From a virus, in IMG/VR virus record IMGVR_UViG_3300030012_002010, positions 1-29,036 of that record: 29,036 bases of DNA; one strand, 5' to 3'. This document shows, piece by piece, positions 7,145 to 14,526 of the stretch. The notes under the pieces are model-generated. The model was given only the letters and a program-made list of their open reading frames with translations. It did no database searches and was not told the origin of the DNA. The translations under genes were made by a program, and so were the position numbers. Within the stretch, counting starts at the first letter, position 1. Each line of letters starts with the position of its first letter.

Positions 7145-7403
7145 CTTTACCTTCTGGCATGCCAAGACCACATTCTGCTTTTATAACTAAATGATGTATG
7201 CAATCTATACACAAAGGATGATCTCTACTCATACATCTTGCGTCTGCATATAAGTATTCTGCTTCTATAAGAGCAGGCTCTAATTCTTTTGCTTTAAGTG
7301 GTAAATTTAATTTGCCTTGTTTAGTTTTAATCTTAACTCGCCATACTGTTGGCTCTTCTTCGTAAAGAACCATGCGACCAGCATGGTATCTAAGAGAAGC
7401 CAT
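7089..7403 (-). CDS. Cys/His protein, possible zinc-binding
   Basis: A 104-residue protein. The N-terminal half is strand-like (VWRVKIKTKQGKLNLPL); the C-terminal half holds CIDCIHH, ECGLGMPE and KDCAYF, a C-x2-C-x2-H followed by spaced cysteines, which looks like a metal site. The motif set resembles small Cys-rich phage hypotheticals (recollection). It lies nine bases downstream of the next leftward gene and overlaps the convergent gene by 56 bases. Confidence 0.55.
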   Translation of the reverse strand: MASLRYHAGRMVLYEEEPTVWRVKIKTKQGKLNLPLKAKELEPALIEAEYLYADARCMSRDHPLCIDCIHHLVIKAECGLGMPEGKASGGVWAKDCAYFWEKKI

Positions 7404-7411
7404 TATTAAAT

Positions 7412-7579
7412 TTATACCTCGTAATCATCAGGTGGAGGACTAAGCCAGTATCTTGTTCCATTTATAACCCTAAATACATGATTACCGCAACATACTATCT
7501 GCCCTAAGTTTCTCTGCTGCTGCTTTTGCCTCTGATCGTGTCTCAAATGTTCTGCTGAGATAGACAGTTTTTCCGTCAT
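7412..7579 (-). CDS. Possible small gene overlapping in another frame
   Basis: An ORF of 55 residues from the ATG at 7579; its first half overlaps the better-supported gene at 7482-7667. Only the non-overlapping end (FRVINGTRYWLSPPPDDYEV) looks protein-like. No ATG/GTG/TTG starts just that part, so either this overlapping start is used or the segment was once the C-terminus of the upstream protein. Low confidence. Confidence 0.3.
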   Translation of the reverse strand: MTEKLSISAEHLRHDQRQKQQQRNLGQIVCCGNHVFRVINGTRYWLSPPPDDYEV

Positions 7580-7667
7580 AAAACCAACCTTTAAATTTAT
7601 ATGTAAGACCATAATATATTGGCTGGACTCCAAAATGTCCTTTACAAACGATATGTGTTATATACAA
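7482..7667 (-). CDS. Small phage protein with SEAK helix
   Basis: A 61-residue protein from a TTG at 7667, overlapping the upstream stop by 10 bases. Seen: strands IYYGLTYKFKGWFYDGKTVYL, then a Ser/Arg turn and helix FETRSEAKAAAEKLR. A short beta-sheet ended by a helix in this style resembles small phage proteins that line up TF.TRSEA-type motifs, but no function is known. The composition supports this frame over the overlapping one. Confidence 0.5.
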   Translation of the reverse strand: MYITHIVCKGHFGVQPIYYGLTYKFKGWFYDGKTVYLSRTFETRSEAKAAAEKLRADSMLR

Positions 7668-7753
7668 GATTTACCTTTTTGCCAATACAAAATTAATTTT
7701 TTTAGTTCTGCTATACGTTTCTTGGCAGCTTCTATTTTTTCTTTGTTTGTCAT
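7658..7753 (-). CDS. Very small helical protein
   Basis: A 31-residue ORF, MTNKEKIEAAKKRIAELKKL and a short hydrophobic end. The start overlaps the preceding gene's stop by four bases (ATGA-type), and its stop overlaps the next start, so it fits the chain of overlapping genes in this operon. A short amphipathic helix; no family. Confidence 0.45.
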   Translation of the reverse strand: MTNKEKIEAAKKRIAELKKLILYWQKGKSCI

Positions 7754-7977
7754 ATTAATTTGCAACTACAATCTTTCCATCTAGCCTTTATATACTTAAC
7801 AGCTTTAGATTGAGTTTCTGCATTTGTAGAAATTTTCATAGGTGCAGTTCCAATCCCAACTCCTTTAACAATAAAAGTAAATTTTTTAGTCTTTTTATCT
7901 TTAGGAGGTCTAGTTACACCTTCCATATTAGGTGTCATTGAAAGTACTTCTTTATCTTTAAAGTTCTCTAATTTCAT
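7750..7977 (-). CDS. Hypothetical small phage protein
   Basis: A 75-residue protein: a charged N-terminus, a lysine run (KDKKTKKF), strands TFIVKGVGIG, then a helix (SKAVKYIKARW) and a Cys-x-Cys end. It overlaps the upstream gene by 20 bases and the downstream one by four. No family recognised. Its place after the recombination genes suggests an early accessory role. Confidence 0.5.
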   Translation of the reverse strand: MKLENFKDKEVLSMTPNMEGVTRPPKDKKTKKFTFIVKGVGIGTAPMKISTNAETQSKAVKYIKARWKDCSCKLI

Positions 7978-8260
7978 TATCTACTACCTCCTGTTCTTCT
8001 TTACTAAAGTCTCTTACAAGCATTTTTTTTACTTTATTAACTTTATAATTATGTTTAACAATTATAGTTCTAATATTGTCATCAACCGAATTACTATGAA
8101 GACTTGCGGTATGATTATCTGCATATTGAACAATATGATCATAACCTCTAATATCTCTGTCTAATTGCTTAGCATATTCTTCTAATCTGTTTTCTTTTAG
8201 CTTCTGTAATTTTAACTCAGACCTGTAAGTTCTTTTACCGTTTGTGTATTTTGGTGTCAT
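7958..8260 (-). CDS. Hypothetical basic helical protein
   Basis: A 100-residue, strongly charged protein. It opens with MTPKYTNGKRTYRSELKLQ, a basic helix-prone stretch, continues with a mixed middle (YDHIVQYADNHTASLH), and ends in an acidic helix. The start overlaps the stop of the upstream gene by four bases. DNA contact through the basic N-terminus is possible but not shown. No family recognised. Confidence 0.5.
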   Translation of the reverse strand: MTPKYTNGKRTYRSELKLQKLKENRLEEYAKQLDRDIRGYDHIVQYADNHTASLHSNSVDDNIRTIIVKHNYKVNKVKKMLVRDFSKEEQEVVDNEIREL

Positions 8261-8661
8261 GTTATTTTTTCAAGCTCAGCAATAGCAAGTGAACGTGCTT
8301 TATCATGGATGTTTCTAAACTCGTTTCTGTCTATATATTCTAAAATAATTTGTGAAAAATGTTTATCGTAAATAGATCGAAACAGACTTTCATCGTGATC
8401 CAAATTTATAAGTTGTGATAAAAAAGCTTTGCATACCTGTTGTTTGCGTCTTACTTTTTGATGCCAATCTTTATCGTAATTTTCTTGTTTTTCTTGTTTA
8501 AACTTCTTAATATAATCATCCATGTTTTTTATAGCAGTCATTAATTCATCTTTTAATAATAAAATTTCTGGATTAGATAAAGCTCCAACATCATCTATAG
8601 ATACAACTTTATCAATTTGTTTACTGTTAAATGTTAAAGGCATAGATAAGGATAATTTCAT
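8257..8661 (-). CDS. Hypothetical helical phage protein
   Basis: A 134-residue, mostly helical protein with a charged middle (DYIKKFKQEKQENYDKDWHQ) and a C-terminal helix (HDKARSLAIAELEKIT). It is the first gene after a 93-base gap that contains a stem-loop and a possible promoter, so it may be separately expressed from the SSB-like gene upstream. No family recognised. Confidence 0.5.
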   Translation of the reverse strand: MKLSLSMPLTFNSKQIDKVVSIDDVGALSNPEILLLKDELMTAIKNMDDYIKKFKQEKQENYDKDWHQKVRRKQQVCKAFLSQLINLDHDESLFRSIYDKHFSQIILEYIDRNEFRNIHDKARSLAIAELEKIT

Positions 8662-8702
8662 CCTATTTTAGCTTAATTTTGCTTAAAATCTACTAAAAAT
8701 GA

Positions 8703-8749
8703 GGGGTCTTACATGAAGCGAAAACTTTACAAAAATACTTCATAGCCCC
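8703..8749 (-). terminator. Composite stem-loop after the SSB-like gene
   Basis: Nested inverted repeats: GGGG (8703-8706) with CCCC (8746-8749), and ATGAAG (8713-8718) with CTTCAT (8738-8743). Read leftward, CCCCTCATTTTT follows, giving a weak T tail. Probably a terminator or attenuator between the SSB-like gene and the next unit. A TAAAAT about ten bases before the ATG at 8661 could be the -10 of a new promoter. Confidence 0.45.
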
Positions 8750-8754
8750 AATAT

Positions 8755-9126
8755 TTAAAAAGGAAATTCTTCTTCTTGTTTTTTAGGTGTAGGTGATGAA
8801 AATGAATCATTTGCATCAGCTTCTTCTATAGCTTTCATAGTCTTATAGTCAGGTTCTAAGTTTAGACCAATATATTTTTTACCTTGCTTACTTTCGTTAA
8901 GGTAGCCTGTAGCTCTAATAGTAACTACACCTTCTCCATGAAAGTCGCTATGTTCTGGTTTTGCTTTCTGTACATACTCACATAGCTTAATTATGTCGGC
9001 CTCTGTAATCTGCATAACACCAGAATACTTAGGATAGTTTTTAGAAGAATCGTAGTTCTCTTTGTAACGCTTTTTATGGTCTTCTTCTGTTTGTGAGAAA
9101 ACTGCAAGCGGTAATTTAAAGTCCAT
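8755..9126 (-). CDS. Single-stranded DNA-binding-like protein
   Basis: A 123-residue protein ending in a Pro/Lys linker and the acidic-aromatic tip EEEFPF, closely matching the DDDIPF-type tip by which bacterial and phage SSBs recruit partners. The body has strand-rich segments (GVVTIRATGYLN, KKYIGLNLEP) compatible with an OB-fold, though no standard SSB signature is present. It is a few bases downstream of the HTH gene and one of a set with RecT- and RecE-like genes, which fits a role in covering ssDNA during recombination and replication. Confidence 0.65.
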   Translation of the reverse strand: MDFKLPLAVFSQTEEDHKKRYKENYDSSKNYPKYSGVMQITEADIIKLCEYVQKAKPEHSDFHGEGVVTIRATGYLNESKQGKKYIGLNLEPDYKTMKAIEEADANDSFSSPTPKKQEEEFPF

Positions 9127-9135
9127 AGATAAAAA

Positions 9136-9327
9136 TTAATTAGATTGACGTTTGGCTAATTCTAAATCCTCTATCTCAGCCAACTTATAGAGGATTTTTC
9201 CGTTAATAGTGTAGAAAGAAGGTGGTTTACCTTCTCTTCTCCATCTTTCAACAGAACCAATATGAACTCGCCATCTTTCAGCAAGTTCGCTTGGAGTCAA
9301 AAATTCTTTTTTAAAATCCGAAGTCAT
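9136..9327 (-). CDS. Excisionase/MerR-type helix-turn-helix protein
   Basis: The ATG at 9327 is chosen over TTG at 9351 because a perfect AGGAGG lies seven bases upstream. The 63-residue product has the winged-HTH pattern of small excisionase/HTH_17 proteins: LTPSELAERWRVHIGSVERW (turn and recognition helix), RREGKPPSFYTINGKILY (wing), then an EIEDLE helix. In phages such proteins act as directionality factors or repressors. No integrase is visible here, so a regulatory role is the safer reading. It overlaps the 3' end of the RecT-like gene. Confidence 0.7.
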   Translation of the reverse strand: MTSDFKKEFLTPSELAERWRVHIGSVERWRREGKPPSFYTINGKILYKLAEIEDLELAKRQSN

Positions 9328-9943
9328 CTTTAACCTCCTGTTGTTCGGCAACTATTTCAACATTACCTGTACTAACATCAATAGGTTGTATATCAATCAC
9401 TTCCTCGCTAGTTTGTACACCTAATAAAAGATCAGGGATGTATTGCCTACCAAAAAAAGTAGCTGCTCTTGCTCGAAGCATAATTTCTGGCATTGATTGA
9501 TATTTAGGATTCTTCCTAGTCCAACCTTCTTTTTGTGCCATTTTGATAGAAACTGCTGTACCTTTTACTAGCTTGTTATCTTCTAACCTTATAGCTTGGC
9601 ATTGTACAGATAATGTATCGTCTTTACCAGTAACTATATAGTCAAAGTTCTTAAATCTTCCGCAAGCCATTATTTGACTAGAGATGAAATGAGAACTCCA
9701 TGAGGGTTTGCCATGTATAACATTTAAATTTTGCATGACAGTTAAAGGACTAAGATTCATTCTCTTACTCATCTCAAGTGCAACTAAACAATTTGGCAAG
9801 CCTTGTTGACCTTGATATTGTGTTGGTACAAGATTTGAATCTGCTAAACTTTTTGCTTGCCTTTGTGCAAACTCAAAGGACTCGGTGCTTTGATAGATAG
9901 AGGAATTTCCCTCTGGATTGGTTGTAGTAATTTCAGATGTCAT
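9311..9943 (-). CDS. recT: RecT-family single-strand annealing protein
   Basis: A 210-residue protein. The RecT pattern is seen in order: a helical N-terminus (FEFAQRQAKSLADS), CLVALEMSKRMNLSPLTVMQ, GKPSWSSHFI, AVSIKMAQKEGW, and PEIMLRARAATFFGRQY followed by PDLLLGVQTSEEV. Known role: binds ssDNA left by a 5'-3' exonuclease and anneals complementary strands. A RecE-like nuclease lies just upstream with one tiny gene between, giving the classical exonuclease/annealase pair. Slightly shorter than typical RecT. The acidic end (EVKDDFGF) resembles an SSB-type tip. Confidence 0.8.
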   Translation of the reverse strand: MTSEITTTNPEGNSSIYQSTESFEFAQRQAKSLADSNLVPTQYQGQQGLPNCLVALEMSKRMNLSPLTVMQNLNVIHGKPSWSSHFISSQIMACGRFKNFDYIVTGKDDTLSVQCQAIRLEDNKLVKGTAVSIKMAQKEGWTRKNPKYQSMPEIMLRARAATFFGRQYIPDLLLGVQTSEEVIDIQPIDVSTGNVEIVAEQQEVKDDFGF

Positions 9944-10064
9944 AAGTAATGTCTTTGTAAGTGATGTCTACCCACTCATCACGAGCAAACATCCAAGTTT
10001 TTTCTGTTTCTGGGTCATAAAAGACCATGCCTTCGTATGGGTCGTAAGGAAATTCTTTTCTCAT
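9933..10064 (-). CDS. Small gene between RecE- and RecT-like genes
   Basis: A 43-residue ORF, MRKEFPYDPYEGMVFYDPET and an acidic aromatic rest (WMFARDEWVDITYKD). The start overlaps the RecE-like stop (TAATG) and the end overlaps the RecT-like start, so the three genes are chained and probably translationally coupled. Acidic and aromatic; could act on the exonuclease/annealase pair, but no evidence beyond position. Confidence 0.55.
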   Translation of the reverse strand: MRKEFPYDPYEGMVFYDPETEKTWMFARDEWVDITYKDITYDI

Positions 10065-10897
10065 TAGTAAAGTTGAATTTCCTCATTAGATGACGTTTGA
10101 TCCTTTTTCTTGGTCATCCAAGGAGGTAAGTAGATTGTTTCTATTTCGTTAGGAGTATAGTCTGGGTAAGAATCGTTTTCTTTACACCATAATATTTTGT
10201 CAATAGCTTCATCTACTTTTTTATTGCCTTCTTCAAGCATTTCTGTACTAGCTCTATAAACACCAACACAAAAAGGCGCAGTTTTTTCTATAGCAATAAA
10301 TATAAAATCATATGAATCAAACCCTAAGTTTTGAAGGACTCGCAAATACCAACTAGCTTGAATATGGTAGCCAAATTGCCCTATAGATTTTTGAAAACCT
10401 TTAGGACTTGCATCTTGTGTAGTCTTAAGATCAACAACTATGTTTTTATCCTTAGAAATCCAATCTGGCCTACATTTTGCCCTTATTCCGCCTAAATCTT
10501 CACTAAAAAAGCTTAATTCTGTTAATCCTTCCATGTCATAGATCATTTTAGCTGGACTTGCTAGAAAGCTATGGTTCATATGAATAAGGTTTTCTTCCCA
10601 CTCAGCAGACAATATATTTAGATGACCATGCTCTTCCATCCATTGCTTACCTTCTTTAGTCCTACCATTAAATGCTTTTGGTTTATAACAATATCTGTTT
10701 TTAAATAATTCATTCTCTAAAAAGAATGTATGAACAGCAGTACCTTCTTCCATAGCTTTAGTAGGTACAGTTTCAGCAGTTTTATCGTATAAATATTTTT
10801 TAGGACTAACTAAAGCTTTACGAATAGTAGAAGAAGACTCGTACTTGGTCTTGCCATGATACTCTTCGTTAGACATTACAAGTGGTTTATAAATCAT
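10064..10897 (-). CDS. RecE-like exonuclease (PD-(D/E)XK fold)
   Basis: A 277-residue protein matching the C-terminal nuclease domain of exonuclease VIII (RecE, DUF3799-type). Seen: SSSTIRKALVSPKKYLYDK (N-terminal helix), MEEGTAVHTFFLE, GIRAKCRPDWIS and IVVDLKTT (the catalytic D...DxK), then GYHIQASWYL. Known role: digests one strand of dsDNA, leaving a 3' overhang for the annealing protein. At this length it is the nuclease module without the large RecE N-terminal extension. It overlaps the upstream start by 11 bases. Confidence 0.85.
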   Translation of the reverse strand: MIYKPLVMSNEEYHGKTKYESSSTIRKALVSPKKYLYDKTAETVPTKAMEEGTAVHTFFLENELFKNRYCYKPKAFNGRTKEGKQWMEEHGHLNILSAEWEENLIHMNHSFLASPAKMIYDMEGLTELSFFSEDLGGIRAKCRPDWISKDKNIVVDLKTTQDASPKGFQKSIGQFGYHIQASWYLRVLQNLGFDSYDFIFIAIEKTAPFCVGVYRASTEMLEEGNKKVDEAIDKILWCKENDSYPDYTPNEIETIYLPPWMTKKKDQTSSNEEIQLY

Positions 10898-11123
10898 TAA
10901 ATTTTTCTCCCCATTTGATGAAGTTATCTAACTCGCCACATTCAGCAATTTTTTTAATTAATTTTTTGTGCATTAAATATGCTAACTTTGCTTGACCGTA
11001 ATACCACATACCACGATTCACAGCAAAACAAAAAGCTTCAAAATTATTAGTTCTTACATAAAGTAAAAGTTTATCTATAAATTCTTCACTTGTTTCTTTT
11101 TGTATCTTGTCAGAGTCTTTCAT
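10887..11123 (-). CDS. Hypothetical helical protein
   Basis: A 78-residue, helix-rich protein: a charged N-terminus, then IDKLLLYVRTNNFEAFCFAV and WYYGQAKLAYLMHKKLIKKI. No family recognised. It lies three bases after the first gene of the leftward operon and overlaps the RecE-like gene. Confidence 0.5.
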   Translation of the reverse strand: MKDSDKIQKETSEEFIDKLLLYVRTNNFEAFCFAVNRGMWYYGQAKLAYLMHKKLIKKIAECGELDNFIKWGEKFNDL

Positions 11124-11126
11124 TTT

Positions 11127-11453
11127 TTATACCTCTAAATTGTTAAGCTCTTTTTCGTCTAGTTTTTTCTCTATTTCTTTTACTTTGTCATACCATTTAC
11201 TATATTGTTTTTTTGCCTCTCTTAATTGCAAAGGATTATCTTGTACTTCTACTTGACGTTGTACATAAGCATTTTCCATTTTACAAGCGTAAACATATGC
11301 AGCTTCAAGATCTAGATCATTTTTAAGTGGTTTGTATAGCCAAATTGCTTGTTCAATTTTTCTCAATATACTACCTTCTTCTTCTTTGTTAATCCATTCT
11401 CCTTTAGTTAATTTGGATTGAATTTCTTTGAGTTCTTGATAGCTGAATTGCAT
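11127..11453 (-). CDS. Hypothetical protein, first of the leftward operon
   Basis: A 108-residue, mostly helical and charged protein with a coiled-coil end (WYDKVKEIEKKLDEKEL). It is the first gene downstream of the divergent promoter at 11461-11506, so it and the recombination genes behind it would be transcribed together. The start has only a short leader. No family recognised. Confidence 0.55.
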   Translation of the reverse strand: MQFSYQELKEIQSKLTKGEWINKEEEGSILRKIEQAIWLYKPLKNDLDLEAAYVYACKMENAYVQRQVEVQDNPLQLREAKKQYSKWYDKVKEIEKKLDEKELNNLEV

Positions 11454-11460
11454 AATAAAC

Positions 11461-11506
11461 TTGACACATATAACAACATATTATAGTATAGGACAACAAA
11501 TGTCAA
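11461..11506. promoter_or_regulatory. Overlapping divergent sigma70-type promoters
   Basis: On the + strand, TTGACA (11461-11466) and TAGTAT (11484-11489) are separated by 17 bases, 22 bases before the helicase start. On the - strand, TTGACA (complement of 11501-11506) pairs with TAATAT at 17 bases or TATAAT at 15. The two -35 boxes form the ends of one inverted repeat, so the promoters share the same spacer DNA and probably compete. Confidence 0.7.
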
Positions 11507-11510
11507 CCTT

Positions 11511-13214
11511 ATGCAACTAAGAGGTTACCAAAATTTAGCGATCTCTAATGTAAGGAAATCTTTTCAAACAAAACATAAATCTGTTTTGTTAACTCTTCCT
11601 ACAGGTGCAGGCAAGACTGTTATTTTTTCCGAGATAACAAAACTTGCTGGGTTGAAAGGTGCAAATGTTCTTATACTTGTACATCGAAAAGAATTAATAG
11701 ATCAGGCTGGAGATAAATTAACTAAGGCAGATGTAGAGTATGGAATAATTGCAGCAGGCCATAAGGAATCTAAGAGTAATGTACAAATCGCCTCGGTGCA
11801 AACTTTAATTAATAGACTTAACAATCCAGATCAATATAATCTAATAATTATTGACGAGGCTCATCACGCAGTAGCTAATTCTTGGCGTAAGATATTTGAC
11901 TTTTACAAAAAAGCAAAAAGACTTGGTGTTACAGCTACACCTATGAGAATGACAGGTGCAGGGTTAGGAGAAATATTTGATAATCTTATAATCGGCTCTA
12001 CTATTCCAGAACTTGTAGAACAAAAATATTTAGCAGAACATGAGGTGTATGCACCGCCAAATAAGCTAAATTTAGACAAAATAAGAACAATTAGGGGTGA
12101 TTACAGCAAAAAAGAAGTAGAAGATGAGTTGGATAAGGTTGATATAGTTGGCGATGCAGTAGAAAATTATCGAAGACTTGGGCAGAATAAACCAGCCATA
12201 GCATTTTGTATATCAGTCAAACATGGACAATATGTAACTAATAAGTTTAAAGAAGCTGGATATACAGCAGAACTTATAACAGGTTCAATGAACTCAGATG
12301 ATAGAAAAACATTAGTTAATAATTTTAAAGATGGAAAAGTAAAAATATTAGTTTCTATAGATGTCGTTAGTGAGGGATTTGACGTTGAAGGATGTTATGT
12401 CGCTATCTTACTTAGACCCACACAATCAGAAGCTTTATATATACAACAGGTAGGTAGAGTTTTAAGACCAGAACCTAATAAAGTTGCAATAGTTTTAGAT
12501 CATGTAGGTAATACAAAACGTCATGGATTTGTAGATGATATTAGAGAGTTTGATCTACACCAGAAAGCAAAAACAAAAAGAAAAGGAGAACTTGCACCAG
12601 CAGTAGAAACTTGCGAACAATGTTTTGCAGTTTATAGACCTCAACCAATTTGCCCTGTATGTGGACATAAAAAAGAAATAAGAAAAAGAGAAATTACATA
12701 CGAAGATGGTGAATTAGTAAAAATGAAAAAAGAACTTATGTTAGATCAAGGAGATCCACTTATAGAAAAATCTACAGGTGTAAAATTTTATTTTCATGCT
12801 TGGTCTGATGATACAAAGAAATTAGGTTATAAATTTAATTTAGAAGACACAACACCTCATGCAAAATGTTTTACAGAACAACAATGGAAAGAATTTACAA
12901 AAGCAAATCTTCATAATATTTTCTCTGAAAGAAGTGCAGTCCCATATACTCAACACAAAAGAGAATCTATTGCAAAAATATTTTTAAATCAGATACATCT
13001 AGCAAAAATTAAAATAGACGATATTGCTGTTATTAGAAGCGAACAAGTTAAAAGAAAGAAACGAGAAGAATGGCAATGTAAAACATTAAAAGATTGGTAT
13101 AAACTTGCAGAAAAACGTGGTCATAAACCCTTCTGGGCTAAAAAAAGATGGGAACTTAGAAGAAAACAAAAACCTAAAAATAACTACGATGATGACAAAT
13201 ACTTTGGCTTTTGA
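11511..13214 (+). CDS. Superfamily 2 DNA helicase (DEAH, Res-type)
   Basis: A 567-residue protein with the full SF2 motif set. Q-like LRGYQNLAIS at the start, Walker A LPTGAGKT, VHRKEL (Ia), DEAH (II), GVTATPMRMT (III), a C-terminal RecA domain with AFCISVKHGQ, SEGFDVEGC (V) and QQVGRVLRP (VI). After the core a Cys cluster, CEQC...CPVC, looks like a zinc ribbon, followed by a basic C-terminal extension. The fold is that of the type III restriction/UvrB-like helicases; in phages these work at replication or recombination forks. It starts the rightward replication block. Confidence 0.9.
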   Translation: MQLRGYQNLAISNVRKSFQTKHKSVLLTLPTGAGKTVIFSEITKLAGLKGANVLILVHRKELIDQAGDKLTKADVEYGIIAAGHKESKSNVQIASVQTLINRLNNPDQYNLIIIDEAHHAVANSWRKIFDFYKKAKRLGVTATPMRMTGAGLGEIFDNLIIGSTIPELVEQKYLAEHEVYAPPNKLNLDKIRTIRGDYSKKEVEDELDKVDIVGDAVENYRRLGQNKPAIAFCISVKHGQYVTNKFKEAGYTAELITGSMNSDDRKTLVNNFKDGKVKILVSIDVVSEGFDVEGCYVAILLRPTQSEALYIQQVGRVLRPEPNKVAIVLDHVGNTKRHGFVDDIREFDLHQKAKTKRKGELAPAVETCEQCFAVYRPQPICPVCGHKKEIRKREITYEDGELVKMKKELMLDQGDPLIEKSTGVKFYFHAWSDDTKKLGYKFNLEDTTPHAKCFTEQQWKEFTKANLHNIFSERSAVPYTQHKRESIAKIFLNQIHLAKIKIDDIAVIRSEQVKRKKREEWQCKTLKDWYKLAEKRGHKPFWAKKRWELRRKQKPKNNYDDDKYFGF

Positions 13215-13248
13215 TGTCAGATATGTGCAGTCTTATGCAGTTAATTAC

Positions 13249-13275
13249 TTGACAGAACTAATTTGAGCGTATATG
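13249..13275 (+). promoter_or_regulatory. Possible promoter before the NGQHR gene
   Basis: TTGACA at 13249-13254 and TATATG at 13270-13275 with a short 15-base spacer, about 20 bases before the next start. The preceding 82-base gap carries no other clear signal apart from the repeated fragment ATGCAGT/GTGCAGTCT. Confidence 0.35.
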
Positions 13276-13296
13276 GTGATGTTACATTAACAAAAA

Positions 13297-14226
13297 ATGA
13301 TGACTTCATCTATCCCTTATCAAGATGTACAAGTGTGCATCGAAACAATTACGCCCTCTAAGGCAAAAGAATATCTTTCAAGAAATTTTCAAAACAACAG
13401 AAGACCAGCACCTAGAGCAGTTGAGCAATTAACTCAAAGCATCTTGGATGATAAATTTTATTTAAGTTGGGATTGTCTTGCTTTTAATGATCAAAATTTA
13501 TTAGTAAATGGACAACACAGATTAAATGCTGTAGTAAACGCTAATGTTGCTTGCCCTTTCTTTGTTATAAGAAATATTCCACACAATACAGTTCAAAGTT
13601 TTGATTCTGGAAAGAAGAGAACACAAGCTGACAGAATATCAGTTGGAGGAACTCCAATGCACGGAAAAAGTTGCTCTATCATTAAATTAGCTTTATCTGA
13701 TTTTAATGCGAAATTTACAGGTACAGGTAATTTTGGTTATTTAAGATTTGATGAACTTATTGCTGAACTATACAGAAAACATTATAAGTTTTTTGAAAAG
13801 TTAGAAGAAGATGGGTTCTACAAAACTCGTTACATAAATAACACTCTTGCTAGTGCATTAAAGATATTTTTAGAAATGTCTGTTGGAAAATTGAATATGT
13901 ATAAAAATAAATATCAGTTTCCATATGACATGACTCCATATGAAAGAACTACTTTATGGATTCAATTAGTAACTGACGGTTACTCAGAAAATGTAAAGTG
14001 GAATCCTGTAACAGATATAGCTCCAATCAAATTAAAAGAATATTTAGTTAAAAGAAGAGAAAGAAACGAAACTATGTATGGAGCTATAGCTTTTAAATAT
14101 TATACTTTGGCAGCTAATCAATTTATGAGAGGTAAGATGACAAAAGACCTCAGATTAGATACTACAAAGAATGATCCTTTTAGTAAGCTAAAGGATCTTG
14201 AATCATCAAACAACTACTTATTATGA
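13297..14226 (+). CDS. ParB/DndB-like NGQHR-domain protein
   Basis: A 309-residue protein (second ATG at 13300). The N-terminal third contains the ParB-type opening (TPSKAKEYLSRNF), an internal helix and LLVNGQHRLNAVV, a variant of the DGQHR signature shared by ParB-like nucleotide-binding domains and DndB-type proteins. The rest is helix-rich and basic. Phages often carry such proteins beside primases and helicases; a DNA-binding or modification-related role is possible but unproven. The stop overlaps the next start (ATGA). Confidence 0.65.
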   Translation: MMTSSIPYQDVQVCIETITPSKAKEYLSRNFQNNRRPAPRAVEQLTQSILDDKFYLSWDCLAFNDQNLLVNGQHRLNAVVNANVACPFFVIRNIPHNTVQSFDSGKKRTQADRISVGGTPMHGKSCSIIKLALSDFNAKFTGTGNFGYLRFDELIAELYRKHYKFFEKLEEDGFYKTRYINNTLASALKIFLEMSVGKLNMYKNKYQFPYDMTPYERTTLWIQLVTDGYSENVKWNPVTDIAPIKLKEYLVKRRERNETMYGAIAFKYYTLAANQFMRGKMTKDLRLDTTKNDPFSKLKDLESSNNYLL

Positions 14227-14498
14227 ACTCTAAAGACAAGAAATATGTTCGAGTGATTTTTCAACTCGAACCAGATCGGCTTGAGTTTCTTAAAAAAGAA
14301 GCTAATAAAGAAGGTGTGTCTACCAGTCAGTATTTGAGAAATCTTGTTAGAGAAAAATTTTATAGAGGTAGATTTAGCTCTATGGTCGAGGAGCAAAGGC
14401 AAGAACGTATGGATGATGGTTTTGAAAAAGACCATCAAGCCTTACTAGATTTAATACGAAACAATAATGCCGACAAACCAGACTTCTCTCTTAAATAA
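14223..14498 (+). CDS. Ribbon-helix-helix-like DNA-binding protein
   Basis: A 91-residue protein. The N-terminus has the Arc/CopG layout: a strand (VRVIFQLEP), then helix DRLEFLKKEANKEG, turn, and helix STSQYLRNLVREKF, followed by a charged tail. A repressor or co-regulator role for the replication block is plausible. Coupled to the NGQHR gene by the ATGA overlap. Confidence 0.6.
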   Translation: MNSKDKKYVRVIFQLEPDRLEFLKKEANKEGVSTSQYLRNLVREKFYRGRFSSMVEEQRQERMDDGFEKDHQALLDLIRNNNADKPDFSLK

Positions 14499-14526
14499 TG
14501 TATTATGGAAAAAACTACATTATTAG

